From positions 117,692,562 to 117,756,561 of the forward strand of contig OW799236.1 in assembly GCA_941918925.1 (NCBI GenBank): a stretch of DNA of 64,000 nucleotides, read 5' to 3'. Of this stretch, positions 1-10,569 are shown piece after piece; the first letter of the stretch is position 1, and each line of letters opens with the position of its first letter. This DNA comes from Phyto melanocephala (taxonomy: Eukaryota > Arthropoda > Insecta > Diptera > Rhinophoridae). The position numbers and the translations under genes were made by a program. Under the pieces are notes generated by a model. The model made no database searches, was not told the DNA's origin, and saw only the letters and a program-made list of their open reading frames with translations.

Positions 1-1849
1 TTGTATATTGTACATAACTTAAAGGTCGTTTTTGGTAAAAAAAAAATATGAAATTAAATCAATACTTGTAGTCTTATTCTTTCTTTTTTTAGGTGTTTTA
101 TAGATGTTGAATATTTTAGCTTTTTTTTTTTGTCTAAAAATAAACTTGAAAACCCTTTTAACAACAACATTTTGAGTATTAAAAAAAAGAATAAATTGTA
201 GATTTCTGTTGCAGACCCCCTCTGGTGCAAATTTATTCATATGGACAATCAATGATGACAAAAATTGCAAAAATAAATTGTTCTTCATAATTTTTTTTTT
301 CTTTGACTCATCTTCTGTATTTTTTTTTTTTTTATTATTTTGTTTGTGATGAACAAGTAAATAAACTAGGAAATTGTTGTTTAATAAAAAAATTTAATGT
401 TAAATATATTGAGTTTATGTTAAGTTTAAGTTAAGTTAAAAAAAATTTTCGTAGTTTTTGTTGCCTCCGTTACAGTCAAGCTGACTGGCTGGGTGTTTGT
501 ATTTAAACTAGGGTTAATCATCGTTATAAACCAAAAAAAAAAACAAATTCGCAAGACTGGAAACTCAAACTTGAGTAGCTCTATCAAATGGATGAAAAAC
601 CTTACATAAATTTATTTAACATAAAATAAAGAAGACATCTTTTTATACACTTTCATACTCTGACTCTGCTTTTTTCCATTTTTTTTTTATATTAAACACC
701 ACACACTTGTTGTTGGCTGAAACAGTTACAAAAAAAATATTTATTTCACATCCCTTTATTGGCAGCAGTAGTCACATATTGAGTTAAAGTTACGAACTTT
801 TTATAACTAACTGCCTTCAACAACAACCGCAAAACAAAAGTCTTTTACAATTTTATTTTGATTTTTATTTTTTTTTTCGTTTTTGCTCCACCAAAGCGGC
901 ATTTTTATCAAGAAGTGCTTAATTTGTGGCAAAATGTTTTCGACTAACATGTGACAGATGCTGATTAAAAAATGATGATTTATTACAAATGCTGCAACGT
1001 ACATAGCAACTTGTTGCAGTTGTTGAAGTTAGTAGTTTTATTTTTTCTCAATTTTCTACTTTTTACTTTCAATAAAACCTACCAGCAAAAGTTTTTGTTG
1101 CAATATGGAATTGTAACACAACATAAATGAAAACAGATCAAGATTTATTAAAACAACAACATTTTTGTATTTAAAAAATATTTCAGCGTTTATTAAGGCC
1201 CTGTCTTTAAGATGTTTGTTTGACTTTTAATATTTATAAAAAGCATAAATTTTTTATAACTTTATCTGATATGATTATTTTTTTTAAATGCAATATTGTC
1301 ATTTCAAAATATTTCTTAGATCATAACAAGAGGTTGTGGGCAATACATTTATAGTTTTTATTCAAAAGAAAATCTTAATTTGTTCGGTGCAGAAAATAAT
1401 GTATTTAAAGATAGAGTCCTAATGACCTTCATAGCTGTGGTTGCAAATACTAAACATTTTTATTGATCAGTTTACATGCTATTAATTAAGTATTTAACTG
1501 AGGTATGAGGTAATAAAATTCTTATGGCAACCCATCAACTTTACATAAAAATGCATCATTGCTACCTATTACATACTTTGGATTACAACATGTAATTCTC
1601 TATACAATTTTGCTTTTGATCTTTGCTTCTTGTAAATCATAATCACGTGATGACAACCTAATAACTTTTTCTTTTAAATAAAGTTATGCCTGATTTAATT
1701 ATTATAATTGAAGCCTTGTTGACCTAAACTGGTCGACGGGACGGGACGGACGTGATAAGATGCCATACGAAATAGTAGTAGATAACGTACCATCAACTTC
1801 GCACGCCACAAACAAAGTCTCAATTTAACGAGCATTATTAAAAGACCCT
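1..1849. other. ds intron sequence, no gene seen
   Basis: This AT-rich stretch belongs to the ds intron downstream of exon i, which continues past the left edge. It contains poly-A and poly-T runs and short open frames with no recognisable protein. The last ~150 bases may already belong to the retrotransposon relic that starts to be recognisable near 1850. Confidence 0.6.
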
Positions 1850-2246
1850 TAATTTTGGCCAGAAAGGCTAGAAATTTGGTTTGCTCAAGTAGAGGCACGA
1901 TTCAAAATGGCAAACATTGTACGGTACACCTCCAAATTTTATACTGCCGTAATTGAAGTGAAATTTAGTGTATTAACACAAATCTTCAATGCGCTACAGC
2001 AGTCAGCCGAGATTTAATAAAATAAAAACCAAAAAAATATTTAATCGAACGTTTTGGCGATAGAAAAAAACACAAAAGCTCCTGTCCGACATGGAATTGA
2101 GCGATCGTCGCCCAAGTCGGCTTCTCAACGAATTTTAAGATTTAGGTAAAGACGAATTCAGCGAAGAATACTTAAAATCCTTGTGGCTGCAACGCCCGTT
2201 TTCAAAGGTTAGAGCCATTGTTAAAGCTTCTGAATTAAACTCATGT
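1850..2246 (+). pseudogene. Ty3/gypsy-type gag relic
   Basis: In one frame, a stretch reading FWPERLEIWFAQVEARFK is the start of the gag domain typical of insect Ty3/gypsy LTR retrotransposons. After stops and frameshifts it resumes with LIERFGDRK, LSDRRPSRLLNEF and EEYLKSLWLQRP, all in the order expected for gag. At least two frame shifts and several stops show that it is dead. It ends abruptly around 2246, where a non-LTR RNase H sequence takes over. No LTR is recognised beside it. It probably encoded a capsid-like protein once; it encodes nothing now. Confidence 0.7.
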
Positions 2247-2930
2247 GCAAATTGTGAACATCTGGAGATTATATGGATACCAAGCCATCACGAGCTGATC
2301 GGAAACGAGAAAGCCAACATATCCAAAATGGGAGCTCTTCTGAGTACTATAACTTTGGAGAACGCCAAACTCCTTAAACAATTTAAGGATAAACTTAAAC
2401 GTTGGGCGTTGGAGGAACATGTCAGAAAATGGCAAAGCACTGATGTCGGTAAGGTGACAAGAATACTATGGGGTGACCCAAATCTTGGGAAATCAAAGGA
2501 GATTCTGAGACTAAGTAGACCTACCCTTAGGAAACTAACCAGTGTAATTACAGGTCATACGGAGTTGAGAACCCACCTAGCTCGCATGAGATTATCTGAG
2601 GAGACAACATGTAGAGCATGCGAGGAAGAGGATGAGACTTTGGTACACTACCTCTGTCATTGTCCTGCGTTTGGGCATATTAGGCACTAGAATTTTACAG
2701 TGGATACCATGCCGAACTTAGAATACCTGGGGAACTCGAACTGGAGATCCATAAGGCGTTACATTGAGGGGACTGGATTCTTGGACTAGTCCGTTATTTA
2801 TGGGAAATTATGTTTATGGTTTTTGTTTGGGAATTCCGTTTTCCATATGGAGCGCACAACATGCCAACTGGGCATAAGTCATGGGTTTGGGCTTTTAATG
2901 TTCCTTCTTTTCAACCTAACCTCTACTAAC
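2247..2930 (+). mobile_element. Non-LTR retrotransposon 3' fragment (RNase H domain and C-terminus)
   Basis: The translation includes HLEIIWIPSHHELIGNEKAN, the RNase H signature of I/R1/LOA-type LINE ORF2 proteins. About 110 residues later a zinc-knuckle-like tail reads CRACEEEDETLVHYLCHCPAF, with the C-x2-C...H-x4-C spacing seen at the end of such proteins. The frame stays open to 2690 and then gives way to a probable 3' untranslated tail. It is 5'-truncated: no reverse transcriptase precedes it. It looks inserted into the gag relic on its left, so the open frame from 2181 to 2690 is an accidental fusion of two elements. Confidence 0.72.
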
Positions 2931-4668
2931 ACCATGATAATATTTGGTCCAAAGGAGGATAGCATTTCTACCCTTAGAACTGGCTGCACACAAAACTGAG
3001 GCTCTATTAATAAGTAGTAGTGGAGTTTGTTAATATTGAAACTTGTCTTGAATAAAAGCAGTTAGGCTTAGAACATACATTAAAAAAATACTTCCTCTTT
3101 TAACAGTGGATCATATGTTTGCTGTGTATTAATCACACAAGGACCTATACCTTCATTTAGGAAGTCGGAGCTGAAAAAAAGATTAAAATTGAGTTTGTAT
3201 GGTTCTACCTCATTTTTAAAAGAAAAAACATGTGATTAATTAATCAAAACCTCTTGAAATTTTTTAAAAGAAATCATGTGGTTAATTAATCAAAGCATCT
3301 GGAAAATGAAGCGTTGCGAGAAGTATACGAATCTTTTCTTGACCTTGAAGCCTTATTATTAAAAACGTCTAATGTGCGGAACGATATTTTTGGTAAGCGA
3401 TGAGGTTTTGATCACCTCAATGTAAAATATCAATATTTGGTGTAAATAGTATCGAGTTTCTGTGACTGTTATTATATCCAAAAAGGTTAAGTGTTATTGA
3501 TGGGCAAGTAGAAGCACTGATTTAAATTACACAGAATATTGAGAAATTTTTTTATAATAACGGAATTTTTATTACAATAAACTAACGGCGGTGGTCCTTT
3601 TAATATTCAGTTGTCCACCTAATTTTAAATCTTAACATTATTAATTTTTTGTAAGAAGAATTTGATGCAACATACTTTTTGGACTCCTATGTGATGTTGT
3701 ACCATACTTTTAGTTCTATTTTTTATGAGCAAGGTAAATTTCAAAGTATTCTAATATAGCCAAATTATAAGTGAGTCTCAGAAAGCCAGTAGTAACTTTT
3801 TTAATTTTTTTTTTATATATTTTATTTTTATATTAGAACGCATTCAGAAGTGCCCATTATCTAATGGAAAATATTTTCTGAAAATAAAATGAAATACGGT
3901 TTATTAGTGCTACGTTAAGGAATATTTGATCAATCTAAAGCCGAAACTAGTCCTTTAATATTGAATATATTATCCCTAAGCCTACTGCAACATATTGAAA
4001 GCCTACATAATTCCACTGAAGAAATGCTTTACCGAAAAGTGCTTCCAAGAGCGCTTGTGGAATTCATGATTTATAGTCGCTTACTTTGTAGTGTAGTATG
4101 CACTATTTTCCATTCCTATTGGCAGTAGATTAATCACGCCTTCAGTAGATTAATCACGCCGCAGTGCTGTCAAAGGTAATAACAAGTAATGGAGAAGTTT
4201 AAAATAATTGAAATTAAACTAAGTTTGTCTACTTTTTTCTATGGAATAAAAAAAAGAGCAATACAGAATAAGAAGTACAGAAAATGCAGCACAGAATAAG
4301 CAGTACAAAAGTCATGTTATCTTTCTAATAGTTAGCACACTTTTTAAATTCCAACAAAGTTTTGGTGTGATTGGATTGCAAAATTATTACGGCTAAGAGA
4401 ATATTAAGTTTAAAAAAATGTTTACAAGATTGTAAGAATGGTTTATTATTAATTTTAGAAAAATGTTTCAGGTATGGTTTTAGGGGGAAAAAAAAATAAA
4501 ATTTTTAGCCATGCACGATACGAACCTGATATTTTTTACAACAAATTGGAAATGACTTTGATAATTTTCACGTTTTCTCAACTTTTTTTTTGTTCATAAA
4601 ACTGAATACAAATAAATTGAAAAAAAAAACCAAAAAAAATTTTGTTTCCTATTTAGTTTGATTGCTAA
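2931..4668. other. ds intron sequence with small tandem repeats
   Basis: No gene is visible. Two short duplications stand out. A ~57-bp unit containing TGTGATTAATTAATCAAA occurs twice around 3200-3300, and an ~19-bp unit (CAGTAGATTAATCACGCC) is repeated at about 4123-4161. The remainder is AT-rich intron. Confidence 0.55.
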
Positions 4669-5058
4669 TCTATATATATAAAAATGAATCCCTTTTTCCC
4701 TTGGTCACGGCATCACGCGTGAATGGCTGGACCGATTTTACTTATTATTTTTTTGTTGTATTTGTTATTATGAGGAGAAGGTTCTTATGTCAGTTTCGTA
4801 ATTATAAAAGTGGGCAGTGCCACGCCCATAAAAAATTAGTTATCATTTTGAGGTACTTGCACTAGATCGATTTTTCTGAAACTTTGCACACATATTGAGG
4901 TGTCATGACTATAAAATTTCGTGATTAAGAAAGTGGGCGGTGCGTTGCCCATAAAAACAAGTTATAATATTTAGCTTCTTGCACTTGATATTCAATTAAA
5001 ATTCAGAATGCATTTTTATTCATAAAGGGGCGTAGCAACGCGCGCCGGGCTTGGCTAG
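4669..5058 (+). mobile_element. Non-autonomous Helitron, copy 1
   Basis: The element starts TCTATATATATAAAAATG after an A, and ends in GGGCTTGGCTAG before a T. These are the 5'-TC and 3'-CTRR termini and A/T insertion site of Helitrons. It is 390 bp. Inside are two GTGGGC(A/G)GTG modules and a GC-rich palindromic stretch (ACGCGCGCC) just before the 3' end, which could form the terminal hairpin. A related copy lies near 61.5-61.9 kb and shares long internal stretches such as CTGAAACTTTGCACACAT. It has no coding capacity and must have been mobilised in trans. Confidence 0.75.
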
Positions 5059-5361
5059 TTTCGTAATAAAATAACAAATTATTTTAAAGCTTATTTATTA
5101 AAGCAGATTCATGTAAACTTGACTATTTTTTTCAGTAATACTGTAGTGAAAATAATTGATTTAGTTTTTTTTTGTCATCTTTATACTAAACTGTTTCAAA
5201 TTCTAAAATTTTCTATACATCTTTTTATACTAGACACAATTTCCTAAACAACGAAATAACAAAATTTTGTAATTGATATGCATTGTTAATAAATATGTAT
5301 GAAATTGCACAATAATGATATTTTGTTATTTTATAATAATAATAAATGTGCCTTGACTTAC

Positions 5362-5734
5362 CCCACTGTACTGATAACACCACTTTTATTATCAATAGAA
5401 AACACCCACTGTGTTTCATTCGCCAAAGTATACAATAGTCTAGCATTAACCCCCAAATCATCATCCATGGCTTTAATGCGCATGACACTGGTGCCAACAG
5501 GAACATTTTCTGCTACATTGGCCACATACTTTGACTGTTCGAAATGGGGATCATTGTCATTTTGATCCTCTACAATAAGAGTTATATTGCAATGGCCCTG
5601 ATAGCTAGTGGGTGTGCCGCGATCGTTGGCCTGTATTTGCAGAACATAACGGGACTGTTGTTCACGATCCAAAGGGCGAGCGGTAAGTTCGCCCGTATGA
5701 ATATCTAAACTGAATTTATTGCCAATGTTGCCGC
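5362..5734 (-). CDS. ds: dachsous exon i (last in window; EC repeat end and start of next)
   Basis: The exon is 373 nt: phase 1 in (acceptor ttaatag) and phase 2 out (gtaagt donor at 5356-5361). It encodes GGNIGNKFSLDIHTGELTA, LDREQQSRYVLQIQANDRG, linker EDQNDNDPHF, then AENVPVGTSVMRI, DDDLGVNARLLYTLANE and SGVISTVG. The frame must continue in an exon starting with the last base of a glycine codon and then a KLDRE-like strand. No such sequence is visible between 1 and 5361, so the next intron exceeds 5.3 kb. Confidence 0.96.
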
Positions 5735-5876
5735 CTATTAAAAAAAAGAAAACAAAGAAAAGCAAAAAATTAAAAAAAAAACAGTGAAAATTTCCTTAAC
5801 TTGCACATCTTTTATTTTTGTATCCACGTAATAAATTCATTACGAATTTTTTTCTTTTTAACAAATTATTACTTAC
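5735..5876 (-). other. ds intron between exons h and i (142 bp)
   Basis: This is a short AT-rich intron with a gtaagt donor and a ttaatag acceptor, free of mobile elements. Confidence 0.9.
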
Positions 5877-6314
5877 CTATAATGGTATACATTATTTCAC
5901 CGTTGGCACCTTCATCTAAGTCTGTGGCCACAATTGTGTGTATTACAGCCAAATCACTATTTTCCGGTACTGAGAGTGCATAGCATGATCCCGGTCTAAA
6001 TTCTGGTGCATGATCATTAATGTCAGTTATGGTTATATGTAGTATGGCCACATCAAACTGGCCATTTTGTGCGGCAGCTGCTTCGTTTAACGAAGATCTT
6101 TGCCTACGTGCCATTGTCATCATCAAGGCATTGCCGCTGCTGCTACTTGTTGTTGCTGCTGTTAAACGTTTAGCATCATATACATAAATTGGCACCGTGT
6201 ATGCAGCTTTTGTTTCACGATCAAATTGACCGCGTGTGGTGACAATGCCACGTTGGGTGTCAACATGAAAATGATTATCGGCGACACCTGTTGGTATCTC
6301 ATAGGTGAGATTAG
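5877..6314 (-). CDS. ds: dachsous exon h (EC repeat with basic RRQR loop)
   Basis: This exon has 438 nt, entering in phase 1 (acceptor attaaag) and leaving in phase 1 (donor gtaagt). It encodes NLTYEIPTGVADNHFHVD, TTRGQFDRE and VPIYVYDAKR. A Ser/Ala-rich loop follows, containing ARRQRSS (RRQR at 6097-6108). The repeat then resumes with FDVAILHI and its linker TDINDHAPEF, followed by VPEN and DLDEGANG. The basic loop lies between two strands of one EC repeat. Drosophila Ds has a comparable loop with a similar basic tetrad as I remember it, so a proprotein-convertase cleavage site is possible but unproven. Confidence 0.96.
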
Positions 6315-6716
6315 CTTTAATAAAGAAAGAAAAAAACGCAAATAAATAAAGTGAATGAAAAAAGCCGTTAATTGTTTTTGTTTTTGCATATGGTGAAGGT
6401 TTAAGAGAATTTTTGTGTTAGTGCGGTGGGGAGTTATTGAATAAATGTCTGCTTGATTGAGTGAGTGAGTGAGTGAGTGGTTGTTTGGTTTGAGTGTAAA
6501 GAAATGAATGAAAATTGCTTGATGTAGACAGATTGATGGACACATCGTGATTTTCTGTTTTGATTTTGATTTTTTCTTTTAAGAGTTTTGCCTAAAAATT
6601 TTAATAGGGAAATAAAATCATGGACAAAATCATGCTAAGCCAAAATAAAATGTGTTAAAAAACCTTCTAAGATTAAGGGACAGTTTAAGGAATTTGTAAA
6701 CAATATTACAACTCAC
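6315..6716 (-). other. ds intron between exons g and h (402 bp)
   Basis: This short intron has gtgagt at its 5' end and ttaaag at its 3' end. A small GAGT tetranucleotide repeat lies at about 6460-6480. No other feature is seen. Confidence 0.88.
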
Positions 6717-7914
6717 CATTCTCTCCACCATTAAAAGACTTTGCTGACACTTGCACTACAAAACTGCCCGCTGCAGCACTTTCCGTTATATTGGCATAGT
6801 AGCTGGACTGCATAAAATGTGGCGGATTACTTTTGGTACCTCTCACCAATATCTCCAATTTCATAATAGAACTCAACTTTTCCTTTACACCATGATCTTG
6901 AGCCTTGATTAACAATTCAAATTTGTTACGATTAAGGGTAGACATATCGGCCATATTATCGACTATATTCTGGGATACAGGGGGCAATGTTTTGGCCAGT
7001 TCTAGAAAACCTGTATCGGCACTCAAACGAAAATAAGCCAACTCATTGCCATTAACCAAAGAATACGAAATACGACCATTATAACCAGTATCATCATCAA
7101 TGGCTACAATGTGCATTAGTAGGTCGCCAATTCTTTTATTATCGGTTATAAAAATCGTTGCTGTAGGAGTTTCATTTTTATTTATTAAACCATATCTATT
7201 TCTGGTCTCGCGGTTCACAGGTGGTATTACGAATTCCGGTTTATTGTCATTCTCATCCAAAACCTTGACGACTGCCGTTACCGAGGTGTATAAACGTTCT
7301 GTTTTATTTTCAGCTAAATCAAAGGCCTGAACTATTAAAATGTACTCCTTGACCGTCTCATAGTCTAGGGGCCCCATGACAGTTAGGCCTCCTGTTAAAA
7401 TGTCCACAGCAAATAAATCTTTTACCTCTTTTGGCGTCATATCTATGTTCCAATTATTCGGACTGTATTTCAATAGTTTATACTGCATTTGACCATTGAG
7501 ACCGCTATCAGCATCTGAGGCTGAAAAGTTATAGATAACCGCTCCTTCATTAACCACTTCACTGACTTGTATGTGTATGGGATCTTCCTGCCATATGGGC
7601 GCATTATCATTGACATCTAGTATTTCTATTTTAACTGCTATGGCACTACTTTGAGGATTGTTGCTGGCACTGGTATCAAGGGCGCGTATTTCCAAACGAA
7701 ATTCGGATTGTAGTTCACGATCCAGTTGACGAGCCACCACTAGAGAGCCGGTATGACGATCAATATCGAATGCTCCTTCTATCAGGTCCTTGGAGAGCGG
7801 TGTAAGGGTATAGGTTATGAAGAGGTTATCCTCGTTAAAGATCATGTTTTGCTTGCTGCGATCAGAGGCATCAACAGAGCCTATCACACGACCTACAGCG
7901 ATGTTTTCGGGCAC
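6717..7914 (-). CDS. ds: dachsous exon g (largest exon; about four EC repeats)
   Basis: This exon encodes 399 codons plus one base; phase 0 in after ttttttag, phase 1 out before gtgagt. It opens with VPENIAVGRVIG, followed by LDRELQSEFRLEIRALDTS, DVNDNAPIW, DADSGLNG, LDYE and DENDNKPEF. Next come DDDTGYNGRISYSL, a repeat ending AQDHG, the calcium-motif-free linker TKSNPPHF, and the start of the next repeat (ITESAAAG, GGENG). A segment at 6928-7023 is present a second time, 86% identical, in the adjoining intron at 7963-8058. No frame break is visible. Confidence 0.97.
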
Positions 7915-7962
7915 CTAAAAAAAAGAGGAAGAAATGGGGTTTTAGTTAATAAAACTTCAGCT

Positions 7963-8058
7963 ACGATTATGGGTAGACATATCTGCCATACTAGCAAGTA
8001 TAATCTGGGACAAAGAACACAATGTTTTGGCCAGTTCTAGAAAACCTGTATCGGCACT
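7963..8058 (-). repeat. Partial duplicate of ds exon g coding sequence
   Basis: These 96 bp match exon g positions 6928-7023, same orientation, no gap, with 13 differences by eye (about 86%); the final 39 positions are identical. Read on the minus strand it is still open: SADTGFLELAKTL, then a diverged stretch, then MADMSTHNR. It lies 49 bp upstream of the acceptor of exon g. An AG sits directly before the copy on the coding strand (cttag), but the GT after it (gtagct) is a weak donor. It is either a relic of a small segmental duplication or a pseudoexon. Confidence 0.88.
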
Positions 8059-8275
8059 AAGAATTTAGTAATAAAAGTAAAGTTTTTATTGAAATAAGAT
8101 AAAGACAAAAACAAAAACAGTTCAAGTTTTTTGCTTATAACTCAGCTTTTTATGGGAAGAGTTTGATGATTTTCAATAGAAAAATATAAATTCACTAGAA
8201 AATGACATAGTGCGGCACCTAACTTATAAAGAGAAGGGCTGGACTTAAGTGGCAGATTAATGATTTTTAATATAT

Positions 8276-8815
8276 TGTTACAGATTTACTTTTAAGTAGC
8301 TTAAATTACATTATAATTTATTTTAGTTGTAGTAGTTTAAGTTACTGTAGTTGTATTTGTATTAGTTTATTTCGTTGGTTGTTCGAAAATGATGTTTGTT
8401 ATTATGTGTGGCATACTTTTAGGCACTTCTATTATTCGTGCATATTACTTAACGTCTTAATTTAAATGTAACGGTTTTCGAATGTTCTAGAATGTACATA
8501 CGAGAACTTTGTCGAATGTTACCGAACACCACTATGTTACTATAAATAGCCGAACAACACAGCTAACGTAATCAGTATTACAATAGAGCTTGTAAGGTGC
8601 GTATCAAAGTGTGTTTGATAATAAAAGTGTATAATCATAAGTGTAATAAGTAAAGTGATATTAAAGCAATCTTTGAGTGTGTTTAAGTAAATAAAGTGCT
8701 CTTAATTTTATAACGAATTTCAACTGTTTTTGACTGCAATAAAAGAACTCAAAAGGTTTATTTAAAGGAAATAATCCAACGTTTATAAAAGGTATAAACG
8801 TAACAATATTAAGAA
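8276..8815 (+). mobile_element. Solo LTR of an LTR retrotransposon
   Basis: This 540-bp unit begins TGTTAC and ends GTAACA, an inverted terminal repeat of the TG...CA type. It is flanked on both sides by ATAT (8272-8275 and 8816-8819), a 4-bp target duplication as made by gypsy-group integrases. Inside are a TATA box with initiator (8541-8577) and an AATAAA at 8690-8695, in U3-R-U5 order on the plus strand. No second LTR, primer-binding site or coding part is adjacent. It is therefore most likely the product of LTR-LTR recombination. It lies in the intron 5' of ds exon g, opposite to ds transcription. Confidence 0.78.
8541..8577 (+). promoter_or_regulatory. TATA box and initiator of the solo LTR
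   Basis: TATAAATA at 8541-8548 is followed by TCAGTA at 8572-8577, close to the insect initiator TCAGTY. The A lies 33 bp from the first T of the TATA box, a usual core-promoter spacing. It could in principle drive transcription antisense to ds. Confidence 0.55.
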
Positions 8816-10569
8816 ACGCTGGTTTGCATATAGGCATTGTAAAGATTACAAACATAATGGCAAACTCACTCAGGTGGCGGGCTACAAAAATGTACAAATC
8901 TTTTTAGTTTAATTTAACTTCATTTATTCATTGTCATACTTAATGGCTAATATATTAATTCTTACAAGTTGTATTTTATTGTGTGTTCTTTTACAGTTTT
9001 AAATTTTATCCGCTCATCTTTTAGTTTTTTTTTCTTTGTTTTATTGCATGTGTAAATTTCTGCACATTAATATTCAAATAAATCTCATTAAAATCAAACA
9101 TAAATCTTAAAATTCTTTTTTGGCAGTTTAACACATATAACGTTGATTTCCTTAGCGAAAACACTACTTCAATTCTACTGCCTTTAGTTCGTGAAAGAAA
9201 CAGGAAATTTGCTCATAAACTGAATTCCAATGAAAGCAAGACCACAAATGAAATGAAGAAATATAAAGAGACACTTGTAGAATAGCAATAAATGTAATAA
9301 TTTGTGCAGACAAAGACAAAATGTTGGGTGAATAATGTTATTTTAATTCTGGAGCGCCCTACACTGTTAATAAATAATAAATTTTTCTTAACATCTTATT
9401 CAGAAATTCGAATATAAATTTTCTAAATTTTTTTCTTCCATTTTTGTTGAATTACTACTATCTTTCGTTGTTGTTCAATTAACTTAAGCGTGAAGTCTAA
9501 ACTAATGATTTGAAAGGAAATCTTGCTTAATTCAAAGACCATATGATCGTTAAAGGATTATGTGAAATTTCATTAGTGTATTCATTAGGGCTTTCATAAT
9601 TCGTTGCTGACCTTTAGTACTTTAATTTCGCAACTTGGTTTTTCTCCTGAACATTCAACATGATTTGTTTGTTTCAACAAAGCGGTAGTCTGGTTGCTGA
9701 TATTTTTTTCTACAAAAATTTTTTTTTTATTCTTTTTTATTCTTATAAATATCTGTTTTAAAGCTTATAAAATTTTTAAACGCTGTTTTTTGTTTTTGTC
9801 GAAATTCTTTTTCATGTAGTTTGTGGTTTATCTTTATTTGTATATGAATTATGACTTTAAGATTGCATTTTCAACACTGTGTTCTTTCAGTTTTTACAAC
9901 TTTGTCTTTTATTTCTTTTTTTTTTCTTCTGCTGTAAGAGATTATCATATGATTTGTAGAAGTGTTGGTTTCTAGGTGGTTTACAATGTTTTTTTTTTGC
10001 ATACCTGTGTCCCTTTGGATGTGAAAAAGAAGTCTTGTAGTACAACAACAAATAATATTATATGTTTTACTTAAAGTACAAAAAATTAACAGTAAACTGA
10101 TGATGAAGAGGCCAAGCATTTTTAAATATTAAACAATAATATTTAAAAGAAAATTATGGCCTATTATCAGTAAAACAAATTAAAATTAAATTATTCAGTT
10201 TCTAAGAATATAATAGCAGATCAGTTATGGTGAAAAAAAATTTAAGAAATCACAGCTTTAGTATAAGAGAGATAATGTGTGGAATATATTATAATCGGGG
10301 ATGCCACTTTGGTCCAGTTTTACTAAAATTGGTATTTTTAATTTCTACATAACTGGGTAACTTGGTTAATGTATCCTTTTTGAGTTAAAGGTAAATATGT
10401 TTGGCTGTACATTATCGTAACTATCGACATTTAGGATCTTAGAAGATCCTAAACAAAATGGCAAAAACTATCACAACATAACATAAAGGGATATGTTTTC
10501 AGTATCCCTTTTTTCAATACTAATTTAAAGGTATTTGGAAAACCTTAAGACACTTATAATATTTGAAAT
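8816..10569. other. ds intron sequence, no gene seen
   Basis: This is AT-rich intron with no protein-like frame. A perfect 10-bp stem with an AG loop (TTAGGATCTT...AAGATCCTAA) sits at 10431-10452. Otherwise nothing is recognised. Confidence 0.55.

Noticed and set aside
1..5361. The ds exon after exon i (expected to begin with a KLDRE-like strand)
   Set aside because: No matching minus-strand sequence with an acceptor was seen; it must lie to the left of the window.
6162..6545. 127-residue open frame on the minus strand overlapping exon h
   Set aside because: It is an alternative frame of exon h and its upstream intron; the cadherin frame and splice sites explain the region.
7100..8040. Plus-strand open frames opposite exon g
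   Set aside because: They are complements of the ds coding sequence with no protein resemblance.
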